From Oxyruncus cristatus (taxonomy: Eukaryota; Chordata; Aves; Passeriformes; Cotingidae), in contig VXAY01012530.1 of assembly GCA_013399855.1 (NCBI GenBank), forward strand, positions 6,377,881-6,441,880: a stretch of 64,000 bases of DNA, written 5' to 3'. The position numbers were made by a program, and so were the translations under genes. Shown piece by piece: positions 63,879 through 64,000 of the stretch (position 1 is its first letter; each line of letters starts with the position of its first letter). The notes beneath the pieces are model-generated. The model made no database searches, had not been told where the DNA came from, and saw only the letters and a list, made by a program, of their open reading frames with translations.

Positions 63879-64000
63879 GAATAGATTGTAGCTCTGTCTC
63901 TGTGCCCTGTCTCTGTAAGACTTTGATGTTGTAGTCCTCATGTAGCTTATCTGCTGAAATTAGTTTACACATTTTGAAAGTTCAAATCAGGTACTCCTTA

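Larger units (their letters stand above)
48932..64000 (+). other. PLXDC2: PLXDC2 intron 2 (5' part, continues beyond the window)
   Basis: The expected next exon should begin with codons for EDTDHNYYISRIYG. I looked for a plus-strand equivalent after 48931 and did not find it, so the intron runs past 64000. It contains two CR1 fragments (56176-56262 and 59840-60130), several poly-A or poly-T runs and otherwise unassigned AT-rich DNA. Confidence 0.7.
60131..64000. other. Unassigned intronic DNA to the window end
   Basis: Contains the T21 run, the A15 run at 62379 and the T/A junction at 63837. An open frame of 103 codons at 61566-61877 (plus) has no recognised domain. The sequence simply runs off the window. 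Confidence 0.55.

Noticed and set aside
48932..64000. Presence of PLXDC2 exon 3 (EDTDHNYYISRIYG) in the window
   Set aside because: No matching codons were found on the plus strand; the exon must lie beyond 64000.
1..64000. CRISPR arrays, operons, tRNA or rRNA genes, CpG islands
   Set aside because: No regularly spaced direct repeats, no tRNA-like A/B boxes with cloverleaf potential and no CpG-dense block were seen. The window has vertebrate intron character throughout.

Overview
The window looks like about 64 kb of a bird (or at least sauropsid) nuclear chromosome. It is AT-rich, almost free of coding sequence, and carries several decayed CR1 LINE copies with the avian-type 3' end (a conserved tail around 'cccttccaactcag' followed by ATTCTATGA/ATTCTGTGA-like octamers). 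There are no operons, ribosome binding sites or dense reading frames; nearly all open frames of 60-120 codons look like chance openings.

I recognise one conserved coding exon, at 48720-48931 on the + strand. It has a strong 3' splice site (long T-rich tract, then cag) and a 5' splice site (gtagat). Its 71-codon product aligns, as I remember the family, with the N-terminal extracellular part of plexin domain-containing protein 2 (PLXDC2, also TEM7R); the stretches DTNRASMGQDS and FTDLLLEEGHDNTTQIE are diagnostic. I therefore read the window as a slice through one very long gene: the 3' part of intron 1 (1-48719), exon 2, and the 5' part of intron 2 (48932-64000). The next coding exon was not seen before the window ends.

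Layout. 1-241: internally deleted CR1 (+). 1891-2165: CR1 3' end (-). 2166-26030: AT-rich intron with poly-T runs, a TTTA microsatellite, a perfect 14-bp-arm palindrome (7184-7212), a pyrimidine block (9945-10030), a 15-G run (11061-11075), an exon-like segment with good splice consensus (12602-12748) and a clear G-quadruplex motif (23006-23026). 26030-26830: longest CR1 (+). 32836-33015: short open frame with a signal-peptide-like start and a phase-compatible splice donor, followed by a TATA-box / hairpin / AATAAA cluster (33054-33136). 38748-38800: 27-bp tandem duplication. 39550-40385: probable solo LTR of an endogenous retrovirus (-). 48720-48931: PLXDC2 exon 2. 56176-56262: CR1 (-). 59840-60130: CR1 (+).

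The most interesting item is the 32836 open frame. It could be an unannotated alternative first exon of PLXDC2, because its GTAAGT donor is in phase 1, exactly the phase needed by the exon 2 acceptor 15.7 kb downstream. This is inference from sequence alone; transcript data would decide it. I found no convincing evidence for a wholly new multi-gene system.
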